From contig JACCPH010000044.1 of the NCBI GenBank assembly GCA_014183095.1, forward strand, positions 143,124 through 207,123: a stretch of DNA of 64,000 nt, read 5' to 3'. The notes below the pieces were generated by a model. The model saw nothing but the letters and a program-made list of their open reading frames with translations. It searched no databases and was not told the DNA's origin. This stretch comes from Harringtonia aguacate. Taxonomy: Eukaryota > Ascomycota > Sordariomycetes > Ophiostomatales > Ophiostomataceae. The position numbers were made by a program, and so were the translations under genes. Below are positions 33,205 to 44,820 of the stretch, in pieces. Position 1 is the first letter of the stretch; the number at the start of each line of letters is the position of its first letter.

Positions 33205-35139
33205 ATGGTTGTCCAGTCCCGCCTGCAGATCCCCGTCCCCGACACAGACCTGCCCTCGTTCCTCTTCACCTCACCCACCCATCCGCTGTCGACGACACAC
33301 CGCAGCTTTGTCGATGCGACCTATTCTGATGAGCTCTACCTGACCACGGACGACCTGCGCCTGTGGTGCCAGCGCTTTGCCCTCGGCCTGCGCCGGGCCG
33401 GCCTGCAGCGCGGCGACCGGCTGCTGCTGATGAGCGAAAACAGCATCTTCTACCCGGTCGCCTTCCTCGGCACCGTCATGGCCGGCGGCATCTTTACAGG
33501 CGCCCACTTCATGGGTGTGGCGCGCGAGGTGGCCAGCCAGCTGACCGACAGCGGAGCAGTCTTTCTGCTGAGCTCGCGGCGTTGCTGGGAGGCCGCAAAG
33601 GCAGCGGCAGACCAGGTCGGCTTTGATGCCGCGCGCATGTACGTCTTTGACGACCGCGCGGCCGGTGCCAGGAGGGATGCCGGCGAGACGGGAGAGACGG
33701 GCAGCCACCCCCACTGGCACAAGCTGCTGGCGTCGGCCGAGGACGGCGCCGCCTTTGCCTAGGACACCATCACGACCCGGGCGGCTACCGAGACGACCGT
33801 CGTGGTGCTCAACTACTCGAGCGGCACCACCGGCTTGGCCAAGAGCGTCGCCATCAGCCACCGCAACTACGTCGCCAACACGGTGCAGGTCATTGGCACT
33901 GCCATGCAGAAGCAGAAGCAACGAGACCAGAAAGACCAGGCTCTGCTCCCGGCCCGCTACCTCGGCTGCGCCCCCCAAAGCCACGCGCTAGCCCAGACCA
34001 TCTTTATCGTGACGGCCATTGCACACGGCGGGTCCGTGTTCATGATGCCGGCTTACGAGTTCGCGCCTTTCCTGCACAACATTACCCGCTTCCGCATCAC
34101 AAGCCTGCCGCTGCTCGCGCACATGGCCATGGACCTGGCCCACAACCCGGCCGCCCGCACCGCCGACCTCTCCAGCGTCGGTGCCGTGGTCACGGGCGGC
34201 GCACCGCTGCCCCGTCAAGTCTGCGCCGAGATCGAGACCCTGCTGGGAGGGCGCATCAATGTCAAGCAGAGCTGGGGGATGACTGAGTAAGCTGCTTTTC
34301 TCTTTCCTCCCGTTTTCTTCCCCCCCCCTGCTCACAGCAGACTCACTTCGATGCTGCTCGGCTGGATGCCCGGCGACGTGTGCACCGACACTTCGGTCGG
34401 CTTGCCCGTCGCCAACTGCGAGGCCAAGATCATGGCCGACGACGACACCACTGAATGCGCGGCCTGGGAGCGTGGCGAGCTCTGGGTGCGCGGCCCCAAC
34501 GTCACGGTGGGCTACTGGAACAGGCCGGCCGAGACGGCCGCCGTCCTCGACGCCGACGGCTGGCTGCACACCGGCGACATGGCCTACGTGGACGACAATG
34601 ACCGCTTTTACATTGTCGACCGGAAAATGGTCACTCTTTCCCTCCTTTCCCCCTTCCTCACTTCAATAAGGCTGACCAGCAGGACCTCATCAAAGTCATC
34701 TCCTGCCAGGTGCCTCCGGTCGAGCTGGAGAACCTGCTGATGCAGCACCCGGCCGTTTCCGAAGCCGCTGTCGTCGGTGTGACTGTGTAGGTGCCCATCC
34801 CCTGAGTGACCTTCTCTAGGTAAGCTCAGCCTGTAAGACACTAATGGTTCGTCTGCGGCGACTAGAAACTTCACCGAGCGCCCGCGCGCCTACATTGTGC
34901 TGCGGCCGGGCAAGACCGCCACCGCCGGCGAGATCCACGCCTTTATCAACAACCAGGTGTCCCAGATCAAGCGTCTGACCGGCGGCGTCGTCTTTGTCGA
35001 GTCCATCCCCCGAAACTCGATCGGCAAGATCCTGCGCCGGCAGCTCCGAGACGAGGCCAACAAGGAAAACACGCCGCTGCGATCTCGCTGCTGCATGCCT
35101 TCTGGAACAATGGGGGCCGTTACCGAACTCATGCCATAG
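33205..35139 (+). pseudogene. 4-coumarate-CoA-ligase-like adenylate-forming enzyme with one in-frame stop
   Basis: Exons 33205-34286, 34341-34629, 34683-34786 and 34866-35139 would encode about 582 aa, the normal length for this class (acyl-CoA synthetases of the ANL superfamily, which activate a carboxylate with ATP and join it to CoA). The start is in a strong context (CACCATGG). Diagnostic segments are present: LNYSSGTTGLAKSVAISH at about 202-219 (ATP loop), WGMTE, GWLHTGDMAYVD, the DRKM hinge and IPRNSIGKILRR with the catalytic Lys near the end. Codon 186 (33760-33762) is TAG. In relatives a Trp commonly sits here, so TGG to TAG is likely. Everything downstream is still intact, so the lesion is recent, suppressed, or a sequencing error. 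The last 16 residues carry no peroxisomal SKL signal. Confidence 0.75.
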
Positions 35140-36247
35140 ACGTCCCCAGTAGAACCCCCCCAAAATATAGATTGATGGCTGAACGGACCTCGTTATCAGC
35201 ACAAATCCTCCTGTCCTCCACTGTCCTGCTGGTTCGTCGTGATTATTCATATATCGTTACGAATGTTGCATGGAACAGTTATCCTTGTAGAATTTGTGTT
35301 TCCTTCTTCGTATTGAGCCAATCCGGACTACCGAGCATCTGTATAGTGTGGTTTCTAGTGAAAGCCCCCTTGGGGAAGCAACTCCCTAAAAATTACACCT
35401 TTCTGTCTTTGGTGACAGTTGTTTTTCGTACAACGGCAGCAGCGTGGTTACCGGTCGTTTAACAACAGTGCTGTGGTCTTTCGGCACCTAACCAACTACG
35501 CTACGGGGCTTGTCTTTAGGCCAGTTTTTGCACCAGCCATACCCAAACCCAGATGCCCTGAAACAACGAATAACAACGCGGGCATACAAGGGACAAAAAC
35601 TAGCAGATTTTGCTTACAAGCGATTTATTTTATCCCGGCTATCAAGGATGCCTTTCTTTCGGTGCATAACAAATACCTCAGCGTCCCTACATATTCAGCC
35701 CAACGCAGAGGCAGAAGAAGAGACGGCTGCCATAGACGCTGCTGGCCGCAACTTTCGCCGAAAAGAACTCATCTGCAATTGAACAGCCTGCTGCAGCTCA
35801 ACACCACTCGAGCAGTATAGAACAGGGTAAGCGAACCGAGCGCAAAGTACCTCTGCATAGTGTTTCTTAAGTGTCTTTTAGGTGCTATGGTAGATGGCTT
35901 TGATCTAGGGCCCAGATCCTGCAAAGAAGAGAAAATGAGAGAGAAAAAAAAAAGAAAACCCTAAAAGTAGTAAACCAAAGCATAGAAAGGGCTATTGATA
36001 CATGATAAAAAAAATTACACCCAAAAATTAACCGTGCGCCTAGCCAGGCAGAAAATGCTGTGAAAATATGGCTTCCTAGTTGGGAAGATTACATTAATTT
36101 AAGAAGATGGATTGGGTCGTTAGATCTCGGCACGAGGCTTTGTGGGGGTCGTTCGCCTGCTCGTATCCGTCGATCGGTCGCAAATCACACTCGTGAATAT
36201 GTACACATTAGGTAAAATGGATCGTTGATCGATTGGCCAATGGCGCT
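35140..36247. other. Convergent intergenic space
   Basis: 3' flanks of the CoA-ligase-like gene and the acyltransferase gene. Open frames between 35170 and 35820 overlap each other and show no motif. Confidence 0.55.
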
Positions 36248-37953
36248 TCATTTGAGATGCTTCGTCTTCTCGTAGAACCAGCGCGAGACTGTGACGCTGG
36301 GCCTGTCGAAAACCTTGGTGCCGAGCTCGGCCGTGTAGAGGATGACAATGACGCTGAGCACACAGCAGAACAAAAAGTTGGGCTCCATGCCGTAGGACCC
36401 CGTGCTGGGGAAGGGGAACCAAGTCGCGTAGAGCCACTTGTTATGGAGGTGGCCAAACTTTTCAATGTTGTCCTCGCCGCGCTGCGAGATGTCTCCCCAG
36501 ACGCCAGCGAGCCAGAAGAGGCGCTCCGAGAAGAGGCCGATCATCGGGCCGTGGACGAGGTAGAGGGCAAAAGAGACGCGTCCGAGATCTGCCGTGGATT
36601 AGCACACCAAGACCTGCAGGTGAGACAAGAGCGGAGAGAACAGTGGATCCAGATGACCAAAGGGAGAGCAAGTCTCGGACGAGTGCAGGAGATTATCGAA
36701 TGCGGGGGAATGCGGGGGAAAATAGAAAGAGAAAAAAAAAAGAACAAACGCTTACATTGGGAGATACGGCATTCAAGGAAAGAGCGGAACCATTTGATCT
36801 CGCGGGCAGTGATCACGGTGAACCAGGCGGCGAAGAAGAACCAGAAAAAGCGAAAATTGCTCTTGTCGTAGACCGAAGGAATGATCTTGCTGAGAGTCTC
36901 CCAGCCGTAGCAGTGGCCGAGCGTCTCGGCGGCGGTCTGGTCGTGGGAGGTCGGCTGGCTGGCGAGGTAGAGGCCGACGACGAGCATAATATGCAGCAAG
37001 AGCTTGTAGATGATGCGATGATGCCAGAGCCAGCGCAGGGGCCGGTCCCAGGGAAGGGACACGGTAATAGGGCAGTTATCGGAATAGATGAGGTGCAGCT
37101 CGGCCATGAGCATGCCGACGAAGAAGAGGCCGTACATGCCACCGTTGGAGAGGAGGACGAGGTGGAACGTCTCGGCGGCTGTCAACAGGATGCGCGTGCG
37201 GTGCGGGATTTGGTTCAATGCGTAGAGCCAGATAAACACAAACATGCTGCCGCGCAGCTCGACGGGGATGGTCCAGGTGTGAATGTTGTAGTTGGTGAAC
37301 AGAAAGCCCGTCCTGAACACGAACATGAAATTGGTCGTCTGGATGAACCAGTTGGCCCACTCATAGATGATGTTGCTCTGGTGCTCGGGCCAGGGCGTGG
37401 CCAGGCCGGTGATGTGCCAGAGCGTGGCAAAGATAAAGGTGCTCCAGGCGACGGGCAGGAAGACACGCAGAGGCCGCCGCACAATGGACGAGTGGATGGA
37501 GCGCAGAAAGTCCTCCTTGCGGTCCTGGTGCATGAGCGAGATCAGGCGCTGGGTAAGGACATAGCCAGAGATGCAGAAGAAAACGGCCACGGAGAAGTGG
37601 CCACCCGAAAACATCAGGCGAATGAAGGGCAGCTGGGCCGGTGTGCGGAGGTAGACATCTGGAAACAGCTCGGAGCCATAGCAGCGCTCAATGTCGTAGT
37701 GGGTGTAGACAGCCAGATGGACGCCGACGACCATCATGGCCGCCCAACCGCGCAGGCCATCGAGGTAGGCGGTGGTCGAGCGACTCGACTCGATAGGCGA
37801 AGCCGAGCGTCGACGCAGGATGTCGGGCTTGAGAAAGTCGATGGTGGCAGAGAGGACATGTCGTGGCTGGGAGAAGGCACAATAGAAGGGGCTCTTGACG
37901 TAGGTGAGCCAGTCCTTCTCGTCGGCCATCTCGTGGGTGGGGAGGACAGCCAT
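36248..37953 (-). CDS. Acyltransferase-3 family membrane protein
   Basis: Two exons (37953-36756 and 36588-36248 on the minus strand) give 512 aa. The family moves acyl groups, usually acetyl, to sugars, lipids or small molecules at membranes; the acceptor here is unknown. The signature start of the domain, YLDGLRGWAAMMVVGVHL, lies at about residue 64, with the conserved His in the first helix and Arg just before it. HFSVAVFFCISGYVLTQRL is the typical second helix, then INTWTIPVE-like NIHTWTIPVELRGS, and about ten hydrophobic helices in all. The intron (167 nt, T|GTAAGC...GGCAG) is needed to reach the final helices YLGRVSFALYLVHGP and the end KTKHLK. An internal Met at residue 9 is an alternative start. 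Confidence 0.9.
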
Positions 37954-39815
37954 GGCGGAGAGAGGGGAGGGGTGGGATGATTAACTCTGGCTGCAGTGAC
38001 GCATGAGCGAGAAGTGGAAGCTCCAATGGTAGTTGAATGGAGCCGAGGGTGGTAAGAAAAAAGATGCAGAGAAGTAGAAAAGCCGAGAAACGAGTAACGA
38101 GCGGTTTCCGCTGTCAAGCAGGCCGGAAAGAGAGTGTTGAGACGAGTCGAAACGAGTGTTGTGGGTTGCAGTCGTGGCCACTGAAGGCGACAAAGTGACG
38201 ATAGATGTAATGTCCAGAGTTTGCAATGTCTGAGAAGGTGGACCAGATTCAGAAATGAACGACAACCAGCAGCGAGGGACGACAGCGGGTTTTGACTGCT
38301 CACGTGCCGACAGTGCAGACGATAGAAAATGTCCCCTTGGGTCGGTGTGTATGGCTGGGAGCGCGGACCGTCTAGGAGTCGAGGAGTAGAAACCTTAAAG
38401 CGGGAAACACGTCCAAGCTTAAATGGTAAATGAAAGTCTGGGGGGGGGGCGCCCAGGAAGGGGGAGAATGGGATCGTCGACCAGAACTACAGCCTCGCGC
38501 GGGCCCCTATTTTGGTTTTGACAGTGTTGACGAGGAGAAGAAGACGCATGTGTGTGAGAAAGTGTGTCGGTGTGAGTTGATGTTGGCCGTCCAGAGAAGG
38601 GCTCGCTTTCGCTTTCTGAAGACTTGCTGCGCGAAGTATAGCCGCCGGTTCCTGCATTGCCTCTTCAAGGGGTCGCGCCTTCCCTATTCGGTGCATACAA
38701 GAGACTCACACGGCCAAGGCCGTATTCGGACGGTGGTATTGCTACGGTGTGGTTTTACGTAACGATAGTGTTCCTTTGGCGGACTTTGCACCTATCTATG
38801 ACGTGCTCTCGCCCCATAATGCACAGCTCTCTTCAGACCGTTTGCTAGTTTGCCGATTTTAGCGTGCCCCTATTGGCAACTCTTCACGTGAATATTAACA
38901 AGTGAGCTGTCGTTAGTTGCTGCCCCTCAATCTGCTGCAGAAAATACGTCAGCTCCGAGGCCACTGTGCCGCAAAGGGCGGCCAATTCTCACATGATAGA
39001 GGGGAATAGGGAGAGAGAGATCGAGTGAGCCAACACCAGGAGGGAGGGAAAATTTTTTCTGTTTTTTTCTGGGGTCCTCGCTGGATCCTCTTTGGTTGAG
39101 ACGCAGCCAATAAACGGCAGACGCGGTTGGGAAACTCGGACGGGAAACCGCGCTTTCACGCATTGAATGCATTTCCAGCATTGAACGCATTTGCCAGCTC
39201 CCTCCGACTTGGCTGACTACACACCCCAACCGCGCCAGGGACTCGTCTTTGCACTTTTCCATTTTGATTGCATTACGAGGCAGGCGCGTCATTGTCTTGG
39301 CGCACACGAGCAGGCTCGACCGCCTCGCGCTCCTCAGCCTGCAGCTCGATCCGAACCTCTTGCATACCTGCACATCTGCACCACATCTGCACCACATCTG
39401 CACCACGACTGCATCCAGGCTGTACCACGGCTGCACCACGGTTTGTACCACGGTTGCACCCAGACATGCGCAGATAGCCCCTCTGGAGAGATCCTGCCAT
39501 TCAAAGCCGGGAATGTCGCAGACCACACGGGAAGCCAAAACTTGATCCAAATCCTTTTGTTCCCCGGAAATCCTCCTCTCTCGTCGACCGTCAATCGATT
39601 TCTATTCATTCGATACCGCCCGCATCTATTGGGGTCCTTCATTTTCTTGCTTGCGCCCGTTTGTGGCACCTGGCTGGCGCTCGCTCGTCTCCTTGCTGAA
39701 GCTCGCTCATCTCCTCACCGGTGCTCGCTTTTGAGGGGACCCTTTTTTTTTCGTTTCCTCACTGTCATTCGCGTCTTTTCTTCCACGCCCCCCGCCTTCT
39801 TTCTCGGCCTCCGCC
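37954..39815. other. Divergent promoter region
   Basis: About 1.9 kb between the acyltransferase (-) and fucosyltransferase-like (+) genes, with no supportable gene. It contains a minisatellite at 39371-39403 and a C/T-rich leader from 39545 to 39810. Confidence 0.55.
39371..39403. repeat. 11-bp minisatellite
   Basis: CACATCTGCAC repeated three times exactly, then degenerate GTACCACGGYTGCACC-type units to about 39462. It lies about 400 bp upstream of the fucosyltransferase-like start. Confidence 0.85.
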
Positions 39816-41204
39816 ATGATCACCTCAAACCGGAGGCTCGTCATTGGCGCTCTCGCCTCTGTTTTGGTTCTCGTCTGGACGTTCCGTCTGTTCCCATGGA
39901 ACCAGTCTTCCGCATGGACATCCACCCTCGGCAAGCTGGCGAGCGGTGACGAGGGCCGTGGTGGCAGCAAGTCTGGCACCATCGGCGCCAACGGCATGCT
40001 GCCTAATGTCGAGGCATACTTCAACCAGGCCTTCTCGGTGGAGAAACCGCGAGCGATGGAGTACCCGGGCATCGAAGACTACTGCAGCCAAGTCGAGTTC
40101 AAGGAGGACGTCTACATTGACTGCATCGGCATTCTGGCCGGCCTGACATCCATTGTATCGCAAGTCAAGGTGTGTCTCAAGATGGCCATCGACAGCGGCT
40201 CCAACTTTATGCTGCCGGCCATCCCGCGGCGCGACAACAAGGACCTGCTCAACTTTAACTTTTTAAACGACGACGAGCGCTACGTGTACGACAAATGGTT
40301 CGACGTCGACCACCTGCGTGACGTCATCCACCGCTTCTGTCCCAAGATGAAGATTATGCACCCAGACGAGCTCGCCATCAACAACGGCACCGTGGCCCTC
40401 AAGCACGACTGGCAGATCCTCTGCAACCAGGCTCCCGGCTACCACGACTTTGCCTCGCTCTTCTGGGTCGGCAAGCCGTACGGGCCATTTTTCAACCTCG
40501 AGCTCGCCAAGCTGCAGCTGGCACCGGACGAGTACCAGGGCCCCGACAACGGCATCACCAAGGTCAAAGTTGACAGCCGGTTTCTCATCTACCGCATCAC
40601 CGACGACGCCAGCGGCCGCGAGCTGCGCATGTGGAACGACCTGGCCAATGCGGTCCGCTTCCTCGAGGGCCCGCGCCGGGCCACCAACATTCTCGTGTCC
40701 AAGCTCGAGCAGAAGGGCCCCTATTACGGCATCCACTTTCGCACCGAGAGCGACAACATCTGGAGCTCGTTTGAGAACCAGCTGCAGGTCGACCTGGACG
40801 CGCTCGACGAGGCCTGGGCCAAGTTTGGCCACAAGGACGTGAAGCGGCCCTTGGTGTATCTGGCATGCGGCGACGAGCAGCAGGCCGAGCGCTTTGTCGA
40901 GGCCGGCAAGGCGCGCGGCTGGGACGTCACGCACAAGTGGAAGCTGCTGGCCGACGACGTGGCGACCACGCAGCTGGTAAACGCGCTGCCGTTTGACTTT
41001 CAGGGCGCCGTTGATCTCGGCATCATGGTCCGCTGCCAGTTCTTCTTTGGCATCACCGGCAGCGCCTTCTCGTCCACCATCTCGAACCTGCGCGACCCAA
41101 CTGGCCGCTACCGTGGCAGCTCCTTCATGGTGCCCGACGATGGCGGCGCGCGGACACATCTGTTCAACGACGGCAACTCGGCTGGATACCCATGTTGCTT
41201 GTAG
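39816..41204 (+). CDS. Type II membrane protein, O-fucosyltransferase-like
   Basis: Intronless, 462 aa. A short basic N-terminus and one hydrophobic helix (residues 8-24, VIGALASVLVLVWTF) predict a Golgi type II membrane protein. The luminal part contains YYGIHFRTESD at about 302-312, which resembles the H-x-R-x-E-x-D donor-binding motif of GDP-fucose protein O-fucosyltransferases, and FFGITGSAFSSTISNLR near the C-terminus, which resembles their last conserved motif. The early segment DVYIDCIGILAGLTSIVSQVKVCLKMAIDSG fits the first alpha/beta unit. These shapes are common in uncharacterised fungal membrane glycosyltransferases. The sugar donor and acceptor are inference. Confidence 0.6.
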   Translation: MITSNRRLVIGALASVLVLVWTFRLFPWNQSSAWTSTLGKLASGDEGRGGSKSGTIGANGMLPNVEAYFNQAFSVEKPRAMEYPGIEDYCSQVEFKEDVYIDCIGILAGLTSIVSQVKVCLKMAIDSGSNFMLPAIPRRDNKDLLNFNFLNDDERYVYDKWFDVDHLRDVIHRFCPKMKIMHPDELAINNGTVALKHDWQILCNQAPGYHDFASLFWVGKPYGPFFNLELAKLQLAPDEYQGPDNGITKVKVDSRFLIYRITDDASGRELRMWNDLANAVRFLEGPRRATNILVSKLEQKGPYYGIHFRTESDNIWSSFENQLQVDLDALDEAWAKFGHKDVKRPLVYLACGDEQQAERFVEAGKARGWDVTHKWKLLADDVATTQLVNALPFDFQGAVDLGIMVRCQFFFGITGSAFSSTISNLRDPTGRYRGSSFMVPDDGGARTHLFNDGNSAGYPCCL

Positions 41205-41900
41205 AGGACCACAGAGGAGTTAATGGGATGTTGTGTTCTTTTCGGATTAATTTTTGCATTTCTTGGGCCGTGTTTTGGAGTCGTCTGTTATGCTACATAA
41301 GCAGCAGACCCGAGGGGAGTTTTTACCGACATGCTACTTTTACCGACCACACTACGGTGCACAAGATGTATCCAACGTGTTTTTTGTCGTCCTAATGACC
41401 TACCGGTTTCTAGATAGAAATATATATAAAAGACATCGCCTGCATTGGTAGTCTTAAGGTCCACGTCTTCACATTTTCATCACCGTCTTAGTCAGCGTCG
41501 TTCTTTCCTGCCTTTTTCGTCTCCAAATTGTTCACTTCCCCCCTCTTCTCACTTTTCTCGCTCTCGTTCCACATTCTCCTTCCCACTCTTTGCTTTTTCT
41601 TCCTTTCTTCCTTTCTCCGTCGCCAGGAGAACGTCTGGGGCACTATCTTGGCTGTTGTGGGTCCGCTATACTCCCCAAAGCCGGCCATTAACTCCGACAA
41701 AATATCACCACCTCTTGGCTGATGGTCTGAGCTGCCAATGCGCTAACTCTAAACCTTCCGACAAAGACGACGAGGTATCACCACCTTACCAACCACCTTA
41801 CCGACCACCTTACCAACAGCAACACAAACTTGACACCTCCTCTCAGCATGCCCTGCTTGCTGGGGCAAATGCCGACTGGCCGTGTTTCTTTCCCGCCGCC
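41205..41900. other. Intergenic space with esterase promoter
   Basis: Contains a TATA box at 41421-41432, then a long C/T-rich leader. The open frame that extends upstream of the esterase start here reads Ser/Phe-rich and is most likely untranslated leader. Confidence 0.55.
41421..41432 (+). promoter_or_regulatory. TATA box of the SGNH esterase gene
   Basis: TATATATAAAAG about 470 bp upstream of the chosen ATG at 41901, implying a leader of about 430 nt. Confidence 0.4.
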
Positions 41901-43217
41901 ATGCTGCCTCTATTCCGATCAGCACTGATTGCCGCGGCAGGCGTGCAGCTCATCCTCCCCGTTCTTGTCGCCTCGGGATGGGTAGCTCTACCAGTTGCAT
42001 CTGCTGCCGCTGTCGTCGCCTCTGATCCCCTGCCTGGGAAAACGCCTCCAGAGACTTCGGCTGCGCTCAAGGTTCTCATTGTCGGCGACTCCATTACCCA
42101 CGGCCACGAGGCCGACTACACCTGGCGCTATCGCTTGTGGCAATGGTTCCAGGAGAACGACGAGCCCGTTGAGTTTGTCGGCCCATATGCCGGCACCAAC
42201 CCGCCGGACATGGCGGAGCCGGTGGTGGCTTCATCCAACTCAACAGCGACGCTGCGGCCGCCGGCTCCCCTTCCCCATCCCCGAGGGGTCGGTCGCTATG
42301 CCGCCGATGTCGACCCGTCTTTTGTGCGCCGGGCCGACCGCCACTTTGCTCTCTGGGGCTACCAGGCCTACCAGGCCAAGATGGAGATTGAGGACGTCGT
42401 GGCCGACTACAAGCCGGACCTGCTGCTGGTCGCCCTCGGTTTCAACGACCTCGGCTGGTTCGTCAGTGGCCCCGACGGCACCCTCGCCAGCGTACGCACT
42501 CTGGTCGACCGCGCCCGCGCGGCCCAGCCGCACCTCCGCTTGGCCATCGCCAACGTGCCCCAGCGGACGCGCCTGGGACACCGCGCTGACCTGCCCATGA
42601 ACACAGCCGTGTACAACGCCATGCTGGCCGCGGCGTGCAGCGACTGGTCGACCGACGCGTCGCCGGTGCACCTGGTGCGGCTGCGCGAGACGTACGACTG
42701 CGACGTCGACGCCTGCCCGGGCGGCTACGACGGCCTCCACCCCAACGCCCGGGGCGAGTACCAAATTGCCCAGGCGTTCAGCCGGACGCTGCATGTGGCC
42801 TATGGACGGGGCCGGGACGTCTTGGCGATCCCCGACGAGGCCGACATACCGGCCCGTCCTTGCCCTGTGCCCGCCCACCTGCAGGTGCGGGCGGTGGGCG
42901 AGCGGATCGTCGCCACCTGGGACCACGCCTTTGGCTCGTACGGCTACTACGCATACAACCGCGCCGTCGGGGCACGCGAGTGGCAGGGGACCGAGTTTAT
43001 GACGGTGCGCAACCGGTCAGACACAATGTGGATTGCGCCGGGCATCGCCTGGGAGTTCAAGATCCAGGCCGGCTGCGGGAGCGGCATCCGGTCCGCATTT
43101 ACCGAGGTGCATAGTGCCATGAGAACGGGAGCGCAGGAGAGCATAAGGAAGACAGAAAAGGAGAGTAATTTTGCAGACCTGTCATCGAGCAACAAACAGA
43201 AACCGCTGGTCGGATAG
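41901..43217 (+). CDS. Secreted SGNH/GDSL-type esterase with C-terminal beta domain
   Basis: 438 aa. The ATG in GCCGCCATGC is preferred because the protein then begins with a signal peptide (hydrophobic residues 8-40). SGNH hydrolases cleave esters of lipids or acetylated polysaccharides. Block I is VLIVGDSITHG with the nucleophile Ser64; Block III is LVALGFNDLGW with Asn182; Block V is DGLHPN with catalytic Asp277 and His280. The Gly of Block II falls in the region after residue 85. The C-terminal 110 residues (from about ARPCPVPAHLQV) read like a fibronectin-III/beta-sandwich module, VGERIVATWDHAFGSYGYY, common after fungal secreted SGNH domains. The last 30 residues are Ser/Lys/Glu-rich. 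The enzyme is probably extracellular; the substrate is unknown. Confidence 0.85.
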   Translation: MLPLFRSALIAAAGVQLILPVLVASGWVALPVASAAAVVASDPLPGKTPPETSAALKVLIVGDSITHGHEADYTWRYRLWQWFQENDEPVEFVGPYAGTNPPDMAEPVVASSNSTATLRPPAPLPHPRGVGRYAADVDPSFVRRADRHFALWGYQAYQAKMEIEDVVADYKPDLLLVALGFNDLGWFVSGPDGTLASVRTLVDRARAAQPHLRLAIANVPQRTRLGHRADLPMNTAVYNAMLAAACSDWSTDASPVHLVRLRETYDCDVDACPGGYDGLHPNARGEYQIAQAFSRTLHVAYGRGRDVLAIPDEADIPARPCPVPAHLQVRAVGERIVATWDHAFGSYGYYAYNRAVGAREWQGTEFMTVRNRSDTMWIAPGIAWEFKIQAGCGSGIRSAFTEVHSAMRTGAQESIRKTEKESNFADLSSSNKQKPLVG

Positions 43218-43769
43218 AGACGGGGAAGATCAACGTCCCTCGAAACATAAATAAACAACTAATGTATATTGTACATCCGAGCTCGGCTGTGGAACTATCC
43301 TATGGCGTGGAAATGCAAGACGGGAAAAAAAGTGATGTTACAGGACTTTATTCAACGGCTACTGCAAATATGTGAGCATGTGACGAAGAAAGCTGACCTC
43401 AAAGCTGGCTTCTCCCTCCCCAATTCCGAGCCATCACCTACTGGAATATAGACACAAGCAAGTCAGATAAAGCAATGTTTCGGGACTTTCACAACACGTC
43501 TCTGGAGGAAGCTCTGGTCTTGTTTGGTTCAAAGCAGTTCTTACTCGAAACCCAATCAATTGCTGCTTTGGACCTCCCCAAAGAATCAAATCAAAACGAA
43601 ACAAACCCAAACGCCACCTGCTCCCCTTTGTCCATTCGTCGCCATGGTATAATATGTTAGTCCCTCTTAATATCTCCCCCTTATTCCAGATCCATCAACG
43701 GGAACCCTTCTTTCCGCCTGAGCACCAATGAAACCCGTCACACTGTTTCTGATACTATTGCTACTGCTG
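43218..43769. other. Convergent intergenic space
   Basis: 3' flanks of the esterase gene (+) and the small membrane protein gene (-). No coding signal. Confidence 0.55.
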
Positions 43770-44820
43770 CTATTGGTCGTTTCCTTTCTGTGTTTGCGGT
43801 TGCTGTGATCCATGCGTTGACTCATACTTGTCCATCGGCACTTCATTTGAGCCACCTTCGCCATAGGCCTGCGACTGGGTGCCAGACTGGGGCAAAGCAA
43901 AAGGCCCCTTGTCTTCGACGGTAGCGTATTCCCTGCTGTCTGCGGCCTTTTCCTCGCCAGTGCTTTTTCGCAAGTTTCGCAAGCGAAGTATTCTCGCCTT
44001 GTTCTCCTTGTATGCGTCGACCCAGATCGTCCAATATACGAGCCGCTTTGCTTCCGCAATGACGCTTTGCTTGGCATTCCATGGCCGATTTGACCGCTTG
44101 GCTTCACGACGATCTAGAGAAAGAACAAAAAAAAGATTCGTTAGTGAGCTATCTTCTTGGGACGCTGGTGATAGGGCGATTTGGACGCCACAAATAACAA
44201 AGCGCTACGAGATAGGGGAAAGACAACATCAACAAGCAAAAATAGTACAGACAACGAGAGGGATATCGAGAGTATAAACACCACGATATATGCACAACTC
44301 GGCAGGCCAAAGTGGCATGAGCAAGAGCTGATGATACACGTGGTCGATATGTAACGCGACGGCAGTCAAAGATCTGAACTACAGCCAGTATAACTGCACC
44401 AATAGAAGAGGACGAAAAAGGTAAGGAAAAGGGAAAAGTCGGGGAAAAGGCAAAGGGAAAGAGAGAGGCCAAGTTTGGGTATTGAAGCCGAAAAGCCAAG
44501 CTCGGCAAATCAACATAAAGGCAAGCAAACTTACCTCGAAACACGTTCCAGCACAGGAAAACGACAAACAGCAACACAAAAAGGGAAACAATGGCGATGA
44601 TGACCCAGGCCCAGATGGGCAAGCCGCCGACGCGCTTGTTCGAGGCGTGACCGGTGCCGTAGTAGAATCTCCGGCCGTGGCGGATTGAAGAGGAGGAAGA
44701 GCTGCTTCTGGAGTGAGTACCCCTGGAGGATCCACCGCCGCCGTTGGGGACGCGCTCGGCGAGGGCCATGAGGACGGCGCGGGTCTGGTATGTGGCGGCG
44801 ATGTGCGGGGCGATATACAT
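43770..44820 (-). CDS. Small single-pass membrane protein, function unknown
   Basis: Two exons (minus strand 44820-44535 and 44113-43770) give 209 aa. The 421-nt intron (G|GTAAGT...CACTAAC...TCTAG) is long for this window but has excellent ends, and the join R-D-RREAKRS keeps the frame. An N-terminal Ser/Gly/Arg-rich stretch with a run of seven Ser is followed by FYYGTGHASNKRVGGLPIW, one strong helix WVIIAIVSLFVLLFVVFLCW at about 77-96, then a basic, Trp-containing cytoplasmic stretch and a Gln/Glu/Ser-rich tail. No known domain recognised. An internal Met (start 44769, 192 aa) is an equally possible start. Inference: a single-pass adaptor or sorting protein. Confidence 0.65.

Noticed and set aside
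36643..37980. 445-aa frame antisense to the acyltransferase
   Set aside because: Shadow frame; the sense strand has a clear acyltransferase-3 domain.
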